Source: Microbacterium testaceum
Lineage (GTDB): Bacteria > Actinomycetota > Actinomycetes > Actinomycetales > Microbacteriaceae
Length of the DNA: 64,000 bases
NCBI RefSeq assembly: GCF_006539145.1
Contig: NZ_BJML01000004.1
Location: 185,635 to 249,634 of the forward strand
Reading direction: 5' to 3'
Notes under the pieces: generated by a model
The model's input: only the letters and a program-made list of their open reading frames with translations
Told to the model about the DNA's origin: nothing
Databases searched by the model: none
Shown here: one piece after another, positions 18,218-26,309 of the stretch
Position numbering within the stretch: position 1 is the first letter of the stretch
Layout: the number at the start of each line of letters is the position of its first letter
Position numbers and translations under genes: made by a program

Positions 18218-18350
18218 TCCGGATATGCGAACCCGGCACCGAGGCGGCGACCCTGACATCGCCAGCGCGCGGTGCACCGGTGCGCGCGCCCCGCGCCTGC
18301 CGTGACTCCGCAGAAACACCCGTGTGACATCCGCCGCTTAGCGTCGGGGC

Positions 18351-19397
18351 ATGCCCGCTTTCGCTGTTCCGACGATCGACATCTCCGCCTGGGTCGGCCC
18401 CGGGTCCTCCGACGCGCGTGCAGCGGTGGTCGCCGCGGTCGACCACGCGTGCCGCACGGTGGGCTTCATGCAGGTGGTGGGTCACGGCATCCCCGATGCC
18501 GTGATCGCGGAGCTGACCGAGGGGCTCGACGAGTTCTTCGCCCTGCCGCTGGAGGTGAAGAAGGCGTACGTGCGGCCCGCGGCGGAGAACCGCGGGTACA
18601 GCCCGCCGAAGAGCGAATCGCTCAGCTACAGCCTCGGCGTCGACCCGGTGACGCGCATGAACGACTTCTTCGAGGCGTTCAACGTGGGCACCTCCGCCGC
18701 CGAGTACCCCGGCAGCACCGCGACAGAAGCGGACTACGCCGAGAACACCTGGCCCCTCGAAACCCGGACCTTCGAGCCGGCGGTACGCGAGTACTACGAC
18801 GAAGCGCGCCGGGTCGCGCATACCCTGACCCGGATCTTCGCGTCGGCCCTTCGCGTGCCCGACGACTTCTTCGACGGCGTCACCGGCCACTCGATCGACG
18901 TGCTGCGCATGAACAACTACGCCCTGCCGCCCGGCGAGATCGAGCTCGGCGCCGAGCTCACCGGCATGGGCGAGCACACCGATTTCGGTCTCGTGACGGT
19001 GCTGTGGGCGGATCAGGTCGCGGGCCTGCAGGTCTTGGCACAGGACGGCTCGTGGAACGACGTCTCCCCCGCTCGCGGAGCGCTGCTCGTCAATCTCGGC
19101 GACGTCGCCGCCCGCCTGACCAACGACCGCTGGATGTCGACGCTGCACCGGGTGAAGCCACCCGTCGTCGACGGGACGATCGAGCGGCGCCGATCCGCCG
19201 CCTTCTTCCACGACGGCAACGCCGACGCGGTCATCGCCCCGCTGCCCCACTTCGTCTCGGACGAGGCTCCGGCCCTGTACGACCCGGTGACGGTGCGCGA
19301 GCACATCACGGCGAAGCTCGCGGGGTCGCGCGCGGGCCGCAAGAACACGGGTGCACGCCGCGAGGCGGCGCGGGTCACGGCTGCCGGACGGGGCTGA
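18351..19397 (+). CDS. 2-oxoglutarate/Fe(II)-dependent oxygenase, isopenicillin N synthase-like
   Basis: 348 residues. An N-terminal DIOX_N region ('VPTIDISAW...GFMQVVGHGI') is followed by the jelly-roll core with iron ligands His and Asp in 'GEHTDFG', a distal His in 'STLHRVKPP', and the 2-oxoglutarate-binding R-x-S of 'RRRSAAFFHD'. The family includes hydroxylases and desaturases of small molecules; its substrate is not evident. It stands alone, convergent with the ferritin-VIT1 gene, with a palindromic repeat in the gap. Confidence 0.88.
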   Translation: MPAFAVPTIDISAWVGPGSSDARAAVVAAVDHACRTVGFMQVVGHGIPDAVIAELTEGLDEFFALPLEVKKAYVRPAAENRGYSPPKSESLSYSLGVDPVTRMNDFFEAFNVGTSAAEYPGSTATEADYAENTWPLETRTFEPAVREYYDEARRVAHTLTRIFASALRVPDDFFDGVTGHSIDVLRMNNYALPPGEIELGAELTGMGEHTDFGLVTVLWADQVAGLQVLAQDGSWNDVSPARGALLVNLGDVAARLTNDRWMSTLHRVKPPVVDGTIERRRSAAFFHDGNADAVIAPLPHFVSDEAPALYDPVTVREHITAKLAGSRAGRKNTGARREAARVTAAGRG

Positions 19398-19443
19398 GCC
19401 GGGTCGGCGCGCGGCGACGGGCGGGGCTCGCGCCCGCACGCAT

Positions 19444-19502
19444 AAACGCGATCCGCGACCATGAACGCTCTCTCCCCGCGTTTCTGCGCGTCGATCGCGT
19501 TT
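19444..19502. repeat. Dispersed palindromic repeat, family 1, copy A
   Basis: Outer arms AAACGCGATC (19444-19453) and GATCGCGTTT (19493-19502) are exact complements, and the inner part holds GTTTCTGCG. It lies between two convergent gene ends. Related copies are at 23256 and 25298. Confidence 0.7.
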
Positions 19503-19537
19503 CTGCGCGCCGCGGACGCGAGCGCCGCGGGGCCCGA

Positions 19538-20614
19538 TCAGGCCGCCGACACCCCGAACAGCAGACCCAGCACATAGGTGACCGCGGCGGCGCCGAAGCC
19601 GATCGCGAGCTGACGCAGACCGCGCTTGAGGGGTGAAGCGCCCGAGAGCAGACCGACCATCGCCCCGGTGCCGATCAAGGCGATGCCGACCAGGCCGAGG
19701 GCCAGGGCGACGGCCGCGAAGCCCGACATCCCGAAGATCCACGGCAGGACCGGGATGATCGCGCCCGAGGCGAAGAATAGGAAACTCGACAGGGCCGCCC
19801 CCCACGCGCTGCCGACGACGTCGTGAGACGACTCGCCCGGGGCTGCTGCTGCCGGTGCGGTGCCGGCCCGAGCCGCGGTGACGACCTCGCGGGCCCGTTC
19901 GAGGGCGGCATCGGCATCCATCCCGCGCGTGCGGTAGACGAGCGCGAGCTCGTTGGCATCCAGGTCGAGATGGGGAAGGGCCGAGTCGGCGAAGTCGCTC
20001 TCTTCGGTGGCTTCGAGCAGCTCGCGCTGCGAACGCACCGAGACGAACTCGCCGGCGCCCATCGAGAGGGCTCCCGCGAGCAGGCCTGCGATACCGCTGA
20101 ACAGCACGAAGCTCGGGGCGACGCCGGTGGCGCCGACTCCCATGACGAGGGCGAGGTTCGACACGAGGCCGTCGTTCGCGCCGAACACGGCCGCGCGGAA
20201 AGTCCCCGAGAGGCGACGGCGCCCGCGGGCGGCGAGGCCGCGCACGACCTCGTGGTGCACACGCTCGTCGGCCGCCATCGCGGGGGTGGCATAGGGTTCG
20301 TCGGCGTAGGGCGAGCGGGCCTCGGCGTTCTGGGCCAGGGCCAGCACGAAGATCGATCCGAACCGGCGGGCCATCCACGCCAGCAGACGTGTCCCGATGC
20401 CGGGCTGCGGCAGTCGCGGCGGCTGCTCGCCGAGCAGGTCGATCCAGTGCTGCTCGTGGCGCCCCTCGGCCTCGGCGAGAGCGAGGAGGATCTCTCGCTC
20501 TTCGCCGGTGCGACGCGACGCGAGCTCGCGGTACACGCGCGCCTCCGCGCGTTCGTCGACGAGATAGCGCGCCCAGCGGTGGCGATCGCGGGCGGTGGGT
20601 GTGGCGGGGGTCAC
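19538..20614 (-). CDS. Ferritin-like/VIT1 iron-manganese transporter (MbfA type)
   Basis: 358 residues. The first ~140 residues are a rubrerythrin-like ferritin domain with Glu and His residues in 'REILLALAEAEGRHEQHW' expected to bind iron. The rest is a VIT1/CCC1 membrane domain ('AVFGANDGLVSNLALVMGV', then 'GLLAGALSMGAGEFVSV'), with five hydrophobic segments and a Pro/Ala linker. Such fusions export iron or manganese across the membrane. A GTG start with AAGGAG at proper distance. No metal-responsive operator recognised upstream. Confidence 0.88.
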   Translation of the reverse strand: MTPATPTARDRHRWARYLVDERAEARVYRELASRRTGEEREILLALAEAEGRHEQHWIDLLGEQPPRLPQPGIGTRLLAWMARRFGSIFVLALAQNAEARSPYADEPYATPAMAADERVHHEVVRGLAARGRRRLSGTFRAAVFGANDGLVSNLALVMGVGATGVAPSFVLFSGIAGLLAGALSMGAGEFVSVRSQRELLEATEESDFADSALPHLDLDANELALVYRTRGMDADAALERAREVVTAARAGTAPAAAAPGESSHDVVGSAWGAALSSFLFFASGAIIPVLPWIFGMSGFAAVALALGLVGIALIGTGAMVGLLSGASPLKRGLRQLAIGFGAAAVTYVLGLLFGVSAA

Positions 20615-20994
20615 GGGGGCTCCTTCGGGTCGCCCCCAACGGTAGTGAGGCGGGTTCGCCCTCTCGGGCGCGTCGGCCCACACTGACAGCATTTCGGGCC
20701 TCCGAAGAGCGTGATCCCGCGGATGCCGAGGCTTCGGTGCCAGCATTTCGGCACCGCGAAAGCGGGTCGTGGGAGCGCGTCGGCGCATCGCTCCCGCACA
20801 CCGGTCGGGCCTTCTCGTCGGGCTTCGCGCAGCACATCGCTGACGACGCTGTCGCAGCGTGTCACCGGGATGTCAGCGAGATGCCCTCTCGCGAGGGCGG
20901 CAGCCTCGAGCGGCTGCGAGCGGGCCGGCCGGCGCGGGGCCGGGCGCAGGCCCCGAGGCGGGGCCGGGCGACGCGGGGCCGGGGCTTGCGCGCC
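20615..20994. other. Intergenic region, 380 bp, no gene seen
   Basis: No coding sequence with family support. Two CAGCATTTCGG words about 55 bases apart (near 20690 and 20741) are present. A perfect CGGTGCC/GGCACCG inverted repeat lies at 20735-20741/20750-20756. A run of degenerate CGGGGCCGGGC words fills 20930-20985. The helicase gene ends at the right border. Confidence 0.5.
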
Positions 20995-23160
20995 TCAGGA
21001 ATGCACGCGCTTGCGCAGCACGTCGATGCGCGCCTGCAGCTGCGCGACGGTCGCGTGCGACACCGCCGGGCCGCCGCAGATCCGCCGGAGCTCGGCGTGC
21101 ACGAGGCCGTGCGGCTCGCCGCTCTGGCGCGCGTACAGGCCGACCATGGTGTTGAGCAGCTGGCGCTGCTCCTTCAGGGTGCGGTGGAGCGGAGCCGGAA
21201 GCCCTCCGTCGTCGACGGACGGCGACTCGACGCCGCTCTCCTTCTCGGTCGCTTCACGGGTGGAGCGGTGACGCGATTGCCGCGTGGCGCGCGACATGAG
21301 CACCTCGTGCACCTGCTCGGGTTCGAGGAGGCCCGGGATGCCGAGGAACTCCTCCTCCTCGATGGTTCCCGGAACCGCGAGCTGACCGAACTCCTGCCCG
21401 TCGAACATGACGCGGTCGAAATGCGCGAGCGAACCGAGGGCCTGGTACTCGAACTCCTGCTCGAGCGCGTCGGACGCCTTGTCCTCGCGCTCGGCGGCAT
21501 CCATCATGTCTTCTTCGGCGTTCCACTGGTCTTCCGCGTCGCTGTCGCGGTCGAGGGCGTGCTCGCGTTGCGCCTCCATCTCGCCCGCGAGGGCGAGCAG
21601 CTGCGGAACGTTGGGGAGGAACACGCTCGCGGTCTCACCGCGACGGCGCGCGCGGACGAAACGGCCGATGGCCTGGGCGAAGAACAGCGGAGTGGAGGCG
21701 CTCGTGGCGTAGACGCCGACGGCGAGGCGCGGAACATCCACCCCCTCGGACACCATGCGCACCGCGACCATCCAGCGGCTCGTGCCCTTCGAGAAGGTCT
21801 CGATGCGCCCCGACGCCTCCGCCTCGTCGGAGAGGACGACGGTGACCTTCTCGCCGCTGATGTCTTCGAGGATGGCCGCGTACGCGCGCGCCGCGGTCTG
21901 ATCGGTCGCGATGACCAGGCCCCCGGCATCCGGGACCGTCTCGCGCACCTCGGTCAGGCGCCGGTCGGCGGAGCGGAGGACCGCGGGGATCCAGTCGCCG
22001 TTCGGGTCGAGCGCGGTGCGCCAGGCCTGCGAGGTGATGTCCTTGGTGTTGTCCTGCCCGAGCTGGGCTTCCATCTCTTCGCCGGCTTTGGTGCGCCAGC
22101 GCATCTGTCCGGCGTAGACGAGGAAGAAGACGGGACGCACGACGCCGTCCTCGAGGGCGCGTTTGTAGCCGTAGGCGTAGTCGGTGCGCGAGAGGCGGAT
22201 GCCCTTCGCATTCGGGTGGTACTCCACGAACGGAATGGGCGCGGTGTCGCTGCGGAACGGCGTCCCCGACAGAAGCAGGCGCCGGGTCGCGCGGTTATAG
22301 GCCTCGCGCAGGGCGTCGCCCCAGCTGAGCGCGTCTCCACCGTGATGCACTTCGTCGAGGATGACGAGTGTTCTGGCATCCATCGTCAGACGCTGGTGCA
22401 CCTCGGCCTTGACCGCAACCTGGGCGTAGGTGACCGCGACGCCGTGATACTGCCGCGAGGGCGTCGCATGCCGGTTGGAGAAGAACGGATCGAGACGGAT
22501 GCCGACGCGCGCGGCCGCCTCGGCCCACTGGGTCTTGAGGTGCTCGGTGGGGGCCACGACGACGATGCGGTCGACGACGCGGCGACGCATGAGCTCGGAC
22601 GCGAGGCGGAGGGCAAAGGTGGTCTTACCGGCGCCAGGGGTGGCCGCGGCGAGGAAGTCGCGCGGTCCCTTTCCCTCGCCGTCGGGTCCGTCGAGACCGA
22701 AGTAGAGGTCGAGCGCCTCGGCCTGCCAGGCGCGCAAGCGCTGGGCCGTTCCCCACGGCGCGCGCTGCGGGAACGACGGCGAGAGGTGCTCGGCGGCGAA
22801 GGAGCCGAAGTGCGGCTCGACCCCGTCGAGGGCCGGGTCGGGAATCGCCCCGGGCGCGGGCTCGTCGGCGACGGGCGCGGTGGCGTGGGACGGCTCGGCG
22901 ACGGGTTCCGCGCCGCCTTCCGAGGCGGTTTCGGGGGCCGCGGGGGTGGATGCCGGGACCGGCAGGGCCGTGCGGGCGGCGGGCCCAGGGCTCGCAATCG
23001 GGCCGGGGCTCGCGACCGGACCGGGGGACGCGACCGGACCGGGGCTCGCGACCGGGCCGGGGCTCGCGACCGGGCCGGGAGAGGCGATGCGCGGAGTCGC
23101 CGCTTCGGCGGCCGGGCTCGTGTGCGGGAGGGCCGAGGGGCGGGCTTCTTCTTCCAGCAT
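20995..23160 (-). CDS. DEAD/DEAH-box (ResIII-type) helicase with hexapeptide-repeat N-terminus
   Basis: 721 residues. After a disordered Pro/Ala/Gly N-terminus of ~110 residues, which includes six 'ASPGPV'-like units, come Walker A 'TPGAGKTT', Walker B 'LDEVHHGG', motif III 'LSGTPFR' and a C-terminal RecA domain with 'VSEGVDVPRLAVGVYAT' and 'QAIGRFVRARRRG'. The family is common in actinobacteria and its job is not settled. The ATG of MLEEEARPS is chosen because GGAGG lies four bases upstream. It is a single-gene unit. Confidence 0.87.
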   Translation of the reverse strand: MLEEEARPSALPHTSPAAEAATPRIASPGPVASPGPVASPGPVASPGPVASPGPIASPGPAARTALPVPASTPAAPETASEGGAEPVAEPSHATAPVADEPAPGAIPDPALDGVEPHFGSFAAEHLSPSFPQRAPWGTAQRLRAWQAEALDLYFGLDGPDGEGKGPRDFLAAATPGAGKTTFALRLASELMRRRVVDRIVVVAPTEHLKTQWAEAAARVGIRLDPFFSNRHATPSRQYHGVAVTYAQVAVKAEVHQRLTMDARTLVILDEVHHGGDALSWGDALREAYNRATRRLLLSGTPFRSDTAPIPFVEYHPNAKGIRLSRTDYAYGYKRALEDGVVRPVFFLVYAGQMRWRTKAGEEMEAQLGQDNTKDITSQAWRTALDPNGDWIPAVLRSADRRLTEVRETVPDAGGLVIATDQTAARAYAAILEDISGEKVTVVLSDEAEASGRIETFSKGTSRWMVAVRMVSEGVDVPRLAVGVYATSASTPLFFAQAIGRFVRARRRGETASVFLPNVPQLLALAGEMEAQREHALDRDSDAEDQWNAEEDMMDAAEREDKASDALEQEFEYQALGSLAHFDRVMFDGQEFGQLAVPGTIEEEEFLGIPGLLEPEQVHEVLMSRATRQSRHRSTREATEKESGVESPSVDDGGLPAPLHRTLKEQRQLLNTMVGLYARQSGEPHGLVHAELRRICGGPAVSHATVAQLQARIDVLRKRVHS
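22985..23092. repeat. 18-bp tandem repeat inside the helicase gene
   Basis: Six 18-base units (best copies 23003-23074, consensus CCGGGGCTCGCGACCGGR) encode the hexapeptide repeat of the helicase N-terminus in frame. The outer units are more diverged. The unit length keeps the reading frame if copy number changes. Confidence 0.8.
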
Positions 23161-23255
23161 CGAACCTCCATCCTTCGCGAGCGCGAACATCCACGATAGG
23201 CGACCTCGGAGGCCGCCACGCCCGGGCAGAAGGCCGATACGGCGCGCCACCGGCC

Positions 23256-23313
23256 ATAAACGCGATCCGCGCCGAGCAACGCGGGCAGAGCGTGTTTCTG
23301 CGTGCGGATCGCG
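23256..23313. repeat. Dispersed palindromic repeat, family 1, copy B
   Basis: ATAAACGCGATCCGC at the left and GCGGATCGCG at 23304-23313 are complementary; GTTTCTGCG lies just inside the right arm. It sits downstream of the ABATE-regulator gene and upstream of the helicase gene. Confidence 0.7.
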
Positions 23314-23432
23314 GTGTTGTGTGAGCTTCACGCGTGATTCGCGGCGACAGAAGACCGGTCGTCCACGCTCCTCGGTGTCGTCCGCGCACCTGTTGTCGTG
23401 GTCGGCCACGCGCAGCCGTCCGAGACGAGCGT

Positions 23433-23957
23433 CTACCGACGAGCCGCGGCGCGGTGTCGATGCACGCGCTCTCGCGTGGCGCACCGGGGACTGCAGAACT
23501 CCCGGTGTCCTCGCGGAGAGGTATCTACGAACGGAACGATGCACGTCGACGAGCGGCACACTCGGAGTTTGTCGAGGTCTCCGGCGGACCACAGCTCGAT
23601 AGCTGCGGCGACGACCGGTTCGAGCAACGGAGCAGACGATCCGGCCTCGATCAATCTCAGGCTCACTCCACCGTTGGCACCGAATGCGAGCGTCAGCCCC
23701 AGCCTGCGGCCAAGGTCACTCAGGGCCTCGGATGCACCCTCTCGTGGACCAAGCAAGATGCGCACGAGGTCGTCACGAACGGCGATGACAGTCGTCAGGT
23801 CGGCGGACCAGCCGTTCGGAGACAGAGCGTGCAATTGCCCGACGGTCGTCAGTTCGTCGGAGAAACCCGGCTCCGGCCGGGTGTCGAGCAGTGCGAGCAA
23901 CAGAGTGCGATCGGAGCCCTGCAGGGTGACGTCATCCACCTCAACAATGTAACGCAT
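23433..23957 (-). CDS. ABATE/CGNR-type zinc-knuckle regulator
   Basis: 174 residues. An ABATE-like ligand region (1-130) is followed by a C-terminal zinc knuckle with four cysteines ('CRSSTC' and 'CSPRC') and a basic tail. The canonical CGNR of the family is CATR here, so it is a diverged member. These proteins are presumed transcriptional regulators. The gene is divergent from an MFS transporter with only 12 bases between the two first ATGs, and those ATGs fall within a perfect inverted repeat, so autoregulation together with the pump is likely. Confidence 0.82.
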   Translation of the reverse strand: MRYIVEVDDVTLQGSDRTLLLALLDTRPEPGFSDELTTVGQLHALSPNGWSADLTTVIAVRDDLVRILLGPREGASEALSDLGRRLGLTLAFGANGGVSLRLIEAGSSAPLLEPVVAAAIELWSAGDLDKLRVCRSSTCIVPFVDTSPRGHREFCSPRCATRERVHRHRAAARR

Positions 23958-23978
23958 TGATTCGATCGCATGCGTTAC
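23949..23978. promoter_or_regulatory. Inverted-repeat operator between ABATE regulator and MFS pump
   Basis: GTAACGCAT (23949-23957) and ATGCGTTAC (23970-23978) are exact complements with a 12-base spacer; half-site centres are 21 bases apart, two DNA turns. The repeat covers both first start codons, which suggests that the true MFS start lies downstream or that both mRNAs are leaderless. Confidence 0.6.
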
Positions 23979-25154
23979 GTTAACGCGATGCGCAATCATC
24001 CCGGCAATATGGGTCGTTCCTTCTGGGGGTGGCTCGGGGTTGCCTCGCTCGTGAGGTCTCCCGTTCTCATGTCTGCTGTCGCATTCAGTGCCATTGCGGC
24101 TCTCGTGCTCCAGAACCCGGACCGGGGCGGACTCCTCGCGGCGGCGAGTGTCGTCGGGATGCTGGCCGGCACGCCCGTGAGCATCGTCGCTCAACGCCTC
24201 CTCTCGACGCGGAGGCTGCTGACCATCCAGCTCCTTCTGTGCTCTGCGAGTTGGTTGGCACTGGCGTTCAGCCTGGACCGTCCCTTCGGCGTCTGGATGG
24301 CGATCTCGGCTGTCGCCGGCGTGAGCATGGCTGGATCAGCGGGGCTCATCCGCTCCACCCTGTCCGCGGCCGTGCCAGCGCGGGAACAGGCTCGAGCATC
24401 GACACTCGACGCTCTGGCCCAGGACGTGCTCGTCTTCCTCGCGCCGGTATTCGTCGCCGTCGCCCTCGGCGCGGGAGCTGTCGGCGCGCCAGTGGCTGTC
24501 TCGGCACTCGCGCTCGCGGCAGTCATCGGTGTGCAGTTTCAGACGATGGACTCAGCGTCGACGCCGTCCGACGCGCATGCTCCCGAGGACGCGGTGTGCG
24601 CGACACCGCGACCGTCGTTCCGATGGTTCACCTGGACCGTCTTCAGCGTGGGAGTCGGCATGCTGCTCGGCGCCGTCGAGGCGGGAGCGGTGGGCCTTTC
24701 GCTCCAACTGGACCTCGAGGTGCAGGACGCGTGGCTCGCATTCCTGGTTCTGGGCGCATCGAGCGCCGTCGGAGCGTGGCTGGACATCGTCTGGCTCCAG
24801 CGCTGGCATCCGGCACGACGACTCCCCCTGCTCGTCGCCCTCTTCCTCGCCGGCGCCGTCCTGCTCACGTGGGAACCGCAGTGGCTGACGGCCCTCGCGG
24901 GGTTGCTGCTCGTGGGGCTCCCTACGGCCGCTCTTCTGGGACTGCGATCGCACGTGTTCGACTCCGGCGCCGCCGCCCACCGGAAGACGGGCCTCACCCT
25001 GGCCTTCGCCGGTCAGAGCATCGGATTCGCTGCCGGTGCAGCTGGCTTGGCGCTTTCCGGTCAATCCGGAGCGCTCGTCGCCGCCGGGAGCGTCGTGGCA
25101 GTGGGAGGAGTGCTGGGAACCATTGAGCTCAGACGCCAACCCGGTGATCGTTGA
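23970..25154 (+). CDS. MFS-type transporter
   Basis: Up to 394 residues with eleven or twelve hydrophobic segments. Short basic loops such as 'QRLLSTRRLL' resemble the loop 2-3 region of major facilitator drug exporters. The substrate is unknown. Three in-frame ATGs (23970, 23988, 24009) compete; the last one ('MGRSFWGW') leaves the operator-like repeat outside the gene and is favoured here, but the first is kept as the outer boundary. Base composition is somewhat lower in G+C than neighbouring genes, as in its divergent regulator, so the pair may have arrived together. Confidence 0.82.
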   Translation: MRYVNAMRNHPGNMGRSFWGWLGVASLVRSPVLMSAVAFSAIAALVLQNPDRGGLLAAASVVGMLAGTPVSIVAQRLLSTRRLLTIQLLLCSASWLALAFSLDRPFGVWMAISAVAGVSMAGSAGLIRSTLSAAVPAREQARASTLDALAQDVLVFLAPVFVAVALGAGAVGAPVAVSALALAAVIGVQFQTMDSASTPSDAHAPEDAVCATPRPSFRWFTWTVFSVGVGMLLGAVEAGAVGLSLQLDLEVQDAWLAFLVLGASSAVGAWLDIVWLQRWHPARRLPLLVALFLAGAVLLTWEPQWLTALAGLLLVGLPTAALLGLRSHVFDSGAAAHRKTGLTLAFAGQSIGFAAGAAGLALSGQSGALVAAGSVVAVGGVLGTIELRRQPGDR

Positions 25155-25297
25155 GCAGGCCGTTCGCCCCGCGGCTCGACGTCGTGAAGCGTCGAAGCCA
25201 ACACGTCTCAGGGTGCGGCGGTGACGGCGTGGTGCGAGCGGGTGCGGCATTCGCCGCGGCGCTTCGGAGCTTCGCAGACGACGGTGTACCCGAAACC

Positions 25298-25354
25298 GGG
25301 ATCCGCGTCCAGAAACCCGAGCAGCAGGCGTTTCTGCGCGCGGATCGCGTTTAC
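25298..25354. repeat. Dispersed palindromic repeat, family 1, copy C
   Basis: GGGATCCGCG at the left and CGCGGATCGCGTTTAC ending at 25354 form the arms, with GTTTCTGCG inside the right arm as in the other two copies. The left outer AAACGC is eroded. It lies between the MFS stop and the SGNH hydrolase start. Confidence 0.65.
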
Positions 25355-25443
25355 GCCGCCCCCAATACGGATGCCGCGGCCGCTCGCACCCAGCTCACTC
25401 GCCGTGTCGGTGGCCGGGGGTACCGTGGAAGCCGGAGGTTTCG

Positions 25444-26304
25444 ATGACACTCGATCCGCACTCGCCCCGCACCTCGCCCACGCCCGACAACCCCGGTCCG
25501 CACCCGTGGCGCCGCTACGTCGCCCTCGGCGACTCGTTCACCGAGGGGATCGGCGACCCGCTGCCCGACGGCGGTCATCGCGGGTGGGCCGACCGGGTCG
25601 CCGAGGTCCTCGGCGCGCAGGTCGACGATTTCGCCTACGCCAACCTCGCGGTGCGCGGAAAGCTCATCGCGCAGATCGTCGCCGATCAGATCGAGCCGGC
25701 GCTCGCGCTCAAACCCGACCTCATCACCATCTCTGCGGGCGGAAACGACGTCATCCGCCCGGGCAGCGATCCCGATGCCGTGTCGCGGCAGTTCGAGAAC
25801 GCCGTCGCACGTCTGCGCGCGAGCGGGGCCACCATCGTCGTCTTCACGGCGATCGACACCGAGTTCACGCCGGTGTTCCGCGGCATCCGTGGAAAGGTCG
25901 CGATCTATAACGAGAACATCCGCTCGATCGCCGATCGCTACGACTGCGTCGTCGCCGACCAATGGGGCCTGAAAGAGGTGCAGGACATGCGCTTCTTCGA
26001 CGACGACCGGCTGCACTACAACTCCCTCGGCCACCACGAGGTCGCCCGTATGGTGCTGCGCGCGCTCAACGTGCCGAACGACCTCGAGCCGATGAAGGCC
26101 GAAACCCAGGCGATCACGACCTGGCGCGCCGCGCGCGAGAAAGACTTCGTGTGGGCGCGCGAGTACCTCGTGCCCTGGGTGCTGCGGCGCCTGCGGCACC
26201 AGTCGTCGGGCGATCACATCCAGGCGAAGCGGCCCGAGCCGCTGCCCGTCGTCACCCTCGCCCCGGGGCCGGATGCCGCTGCCTCCCGCGACACTCAGGT
26301 CTGA
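25444..26304 (+). CDS. SGNH/GDSL-family hydrolase
   Basis: 286 residues. Block I 'VALGDSFTEGIGD' carries the catalytic Ser, block II Gly is in 'ANLAVRGK', block III 'ISAGGNDV' supplies the Asn, and block V 'DDDRLHYNSLGHHE' the Asp and His. No signal peptide is visible, so it is probably a cytoplasmic esterase or lipase. A basic, Pro-rich C-terminal tail of ~60 residues follows the domain. A conserved small gene starts five bases downstream, so the two may be cotranscribed. Confidence 0.88.
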   Translation: MTLDPHSPRTSPTPDNPGPHPWRRYVALGDSFTEGIGDPLPDGGHRGWADRVAEVLGAQVDDFAYANLAVRGKLIAQIVADQIEPALALKPDLITISAGGNDVIRPGSDPDAVSRQFENAVARLRASGATIVVFTAIDTEFTPVFRGIRGKVAIYNENIRSIADRYDCVVADQWGLKEVQDMRFFDDDRLHYNSLGHHEVARMVLRALNVPNDLEPMKAETQAITTWRAAREKDFVWAREYLVPWVLRRLRHQSSGDHIQAKRPEPLPVVTLAPGPDAAASRDTQV

Positions 26305-26309
26305 CGGGC

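Noticed and set aside
20690..20760. Possible terminator or small RNA at the CGGTGCC/GGCACCG dyad
   Set aside because: No U-rich run follows, and it lies upstream rather than downstream of the nearest gene end; too weak to call.
20389..23199. 936-codon plus-strand frame across the helicase gene and the gap before it
   Set aside because: No recognisable domains; it is antisense to an intact helicase with all motifs.
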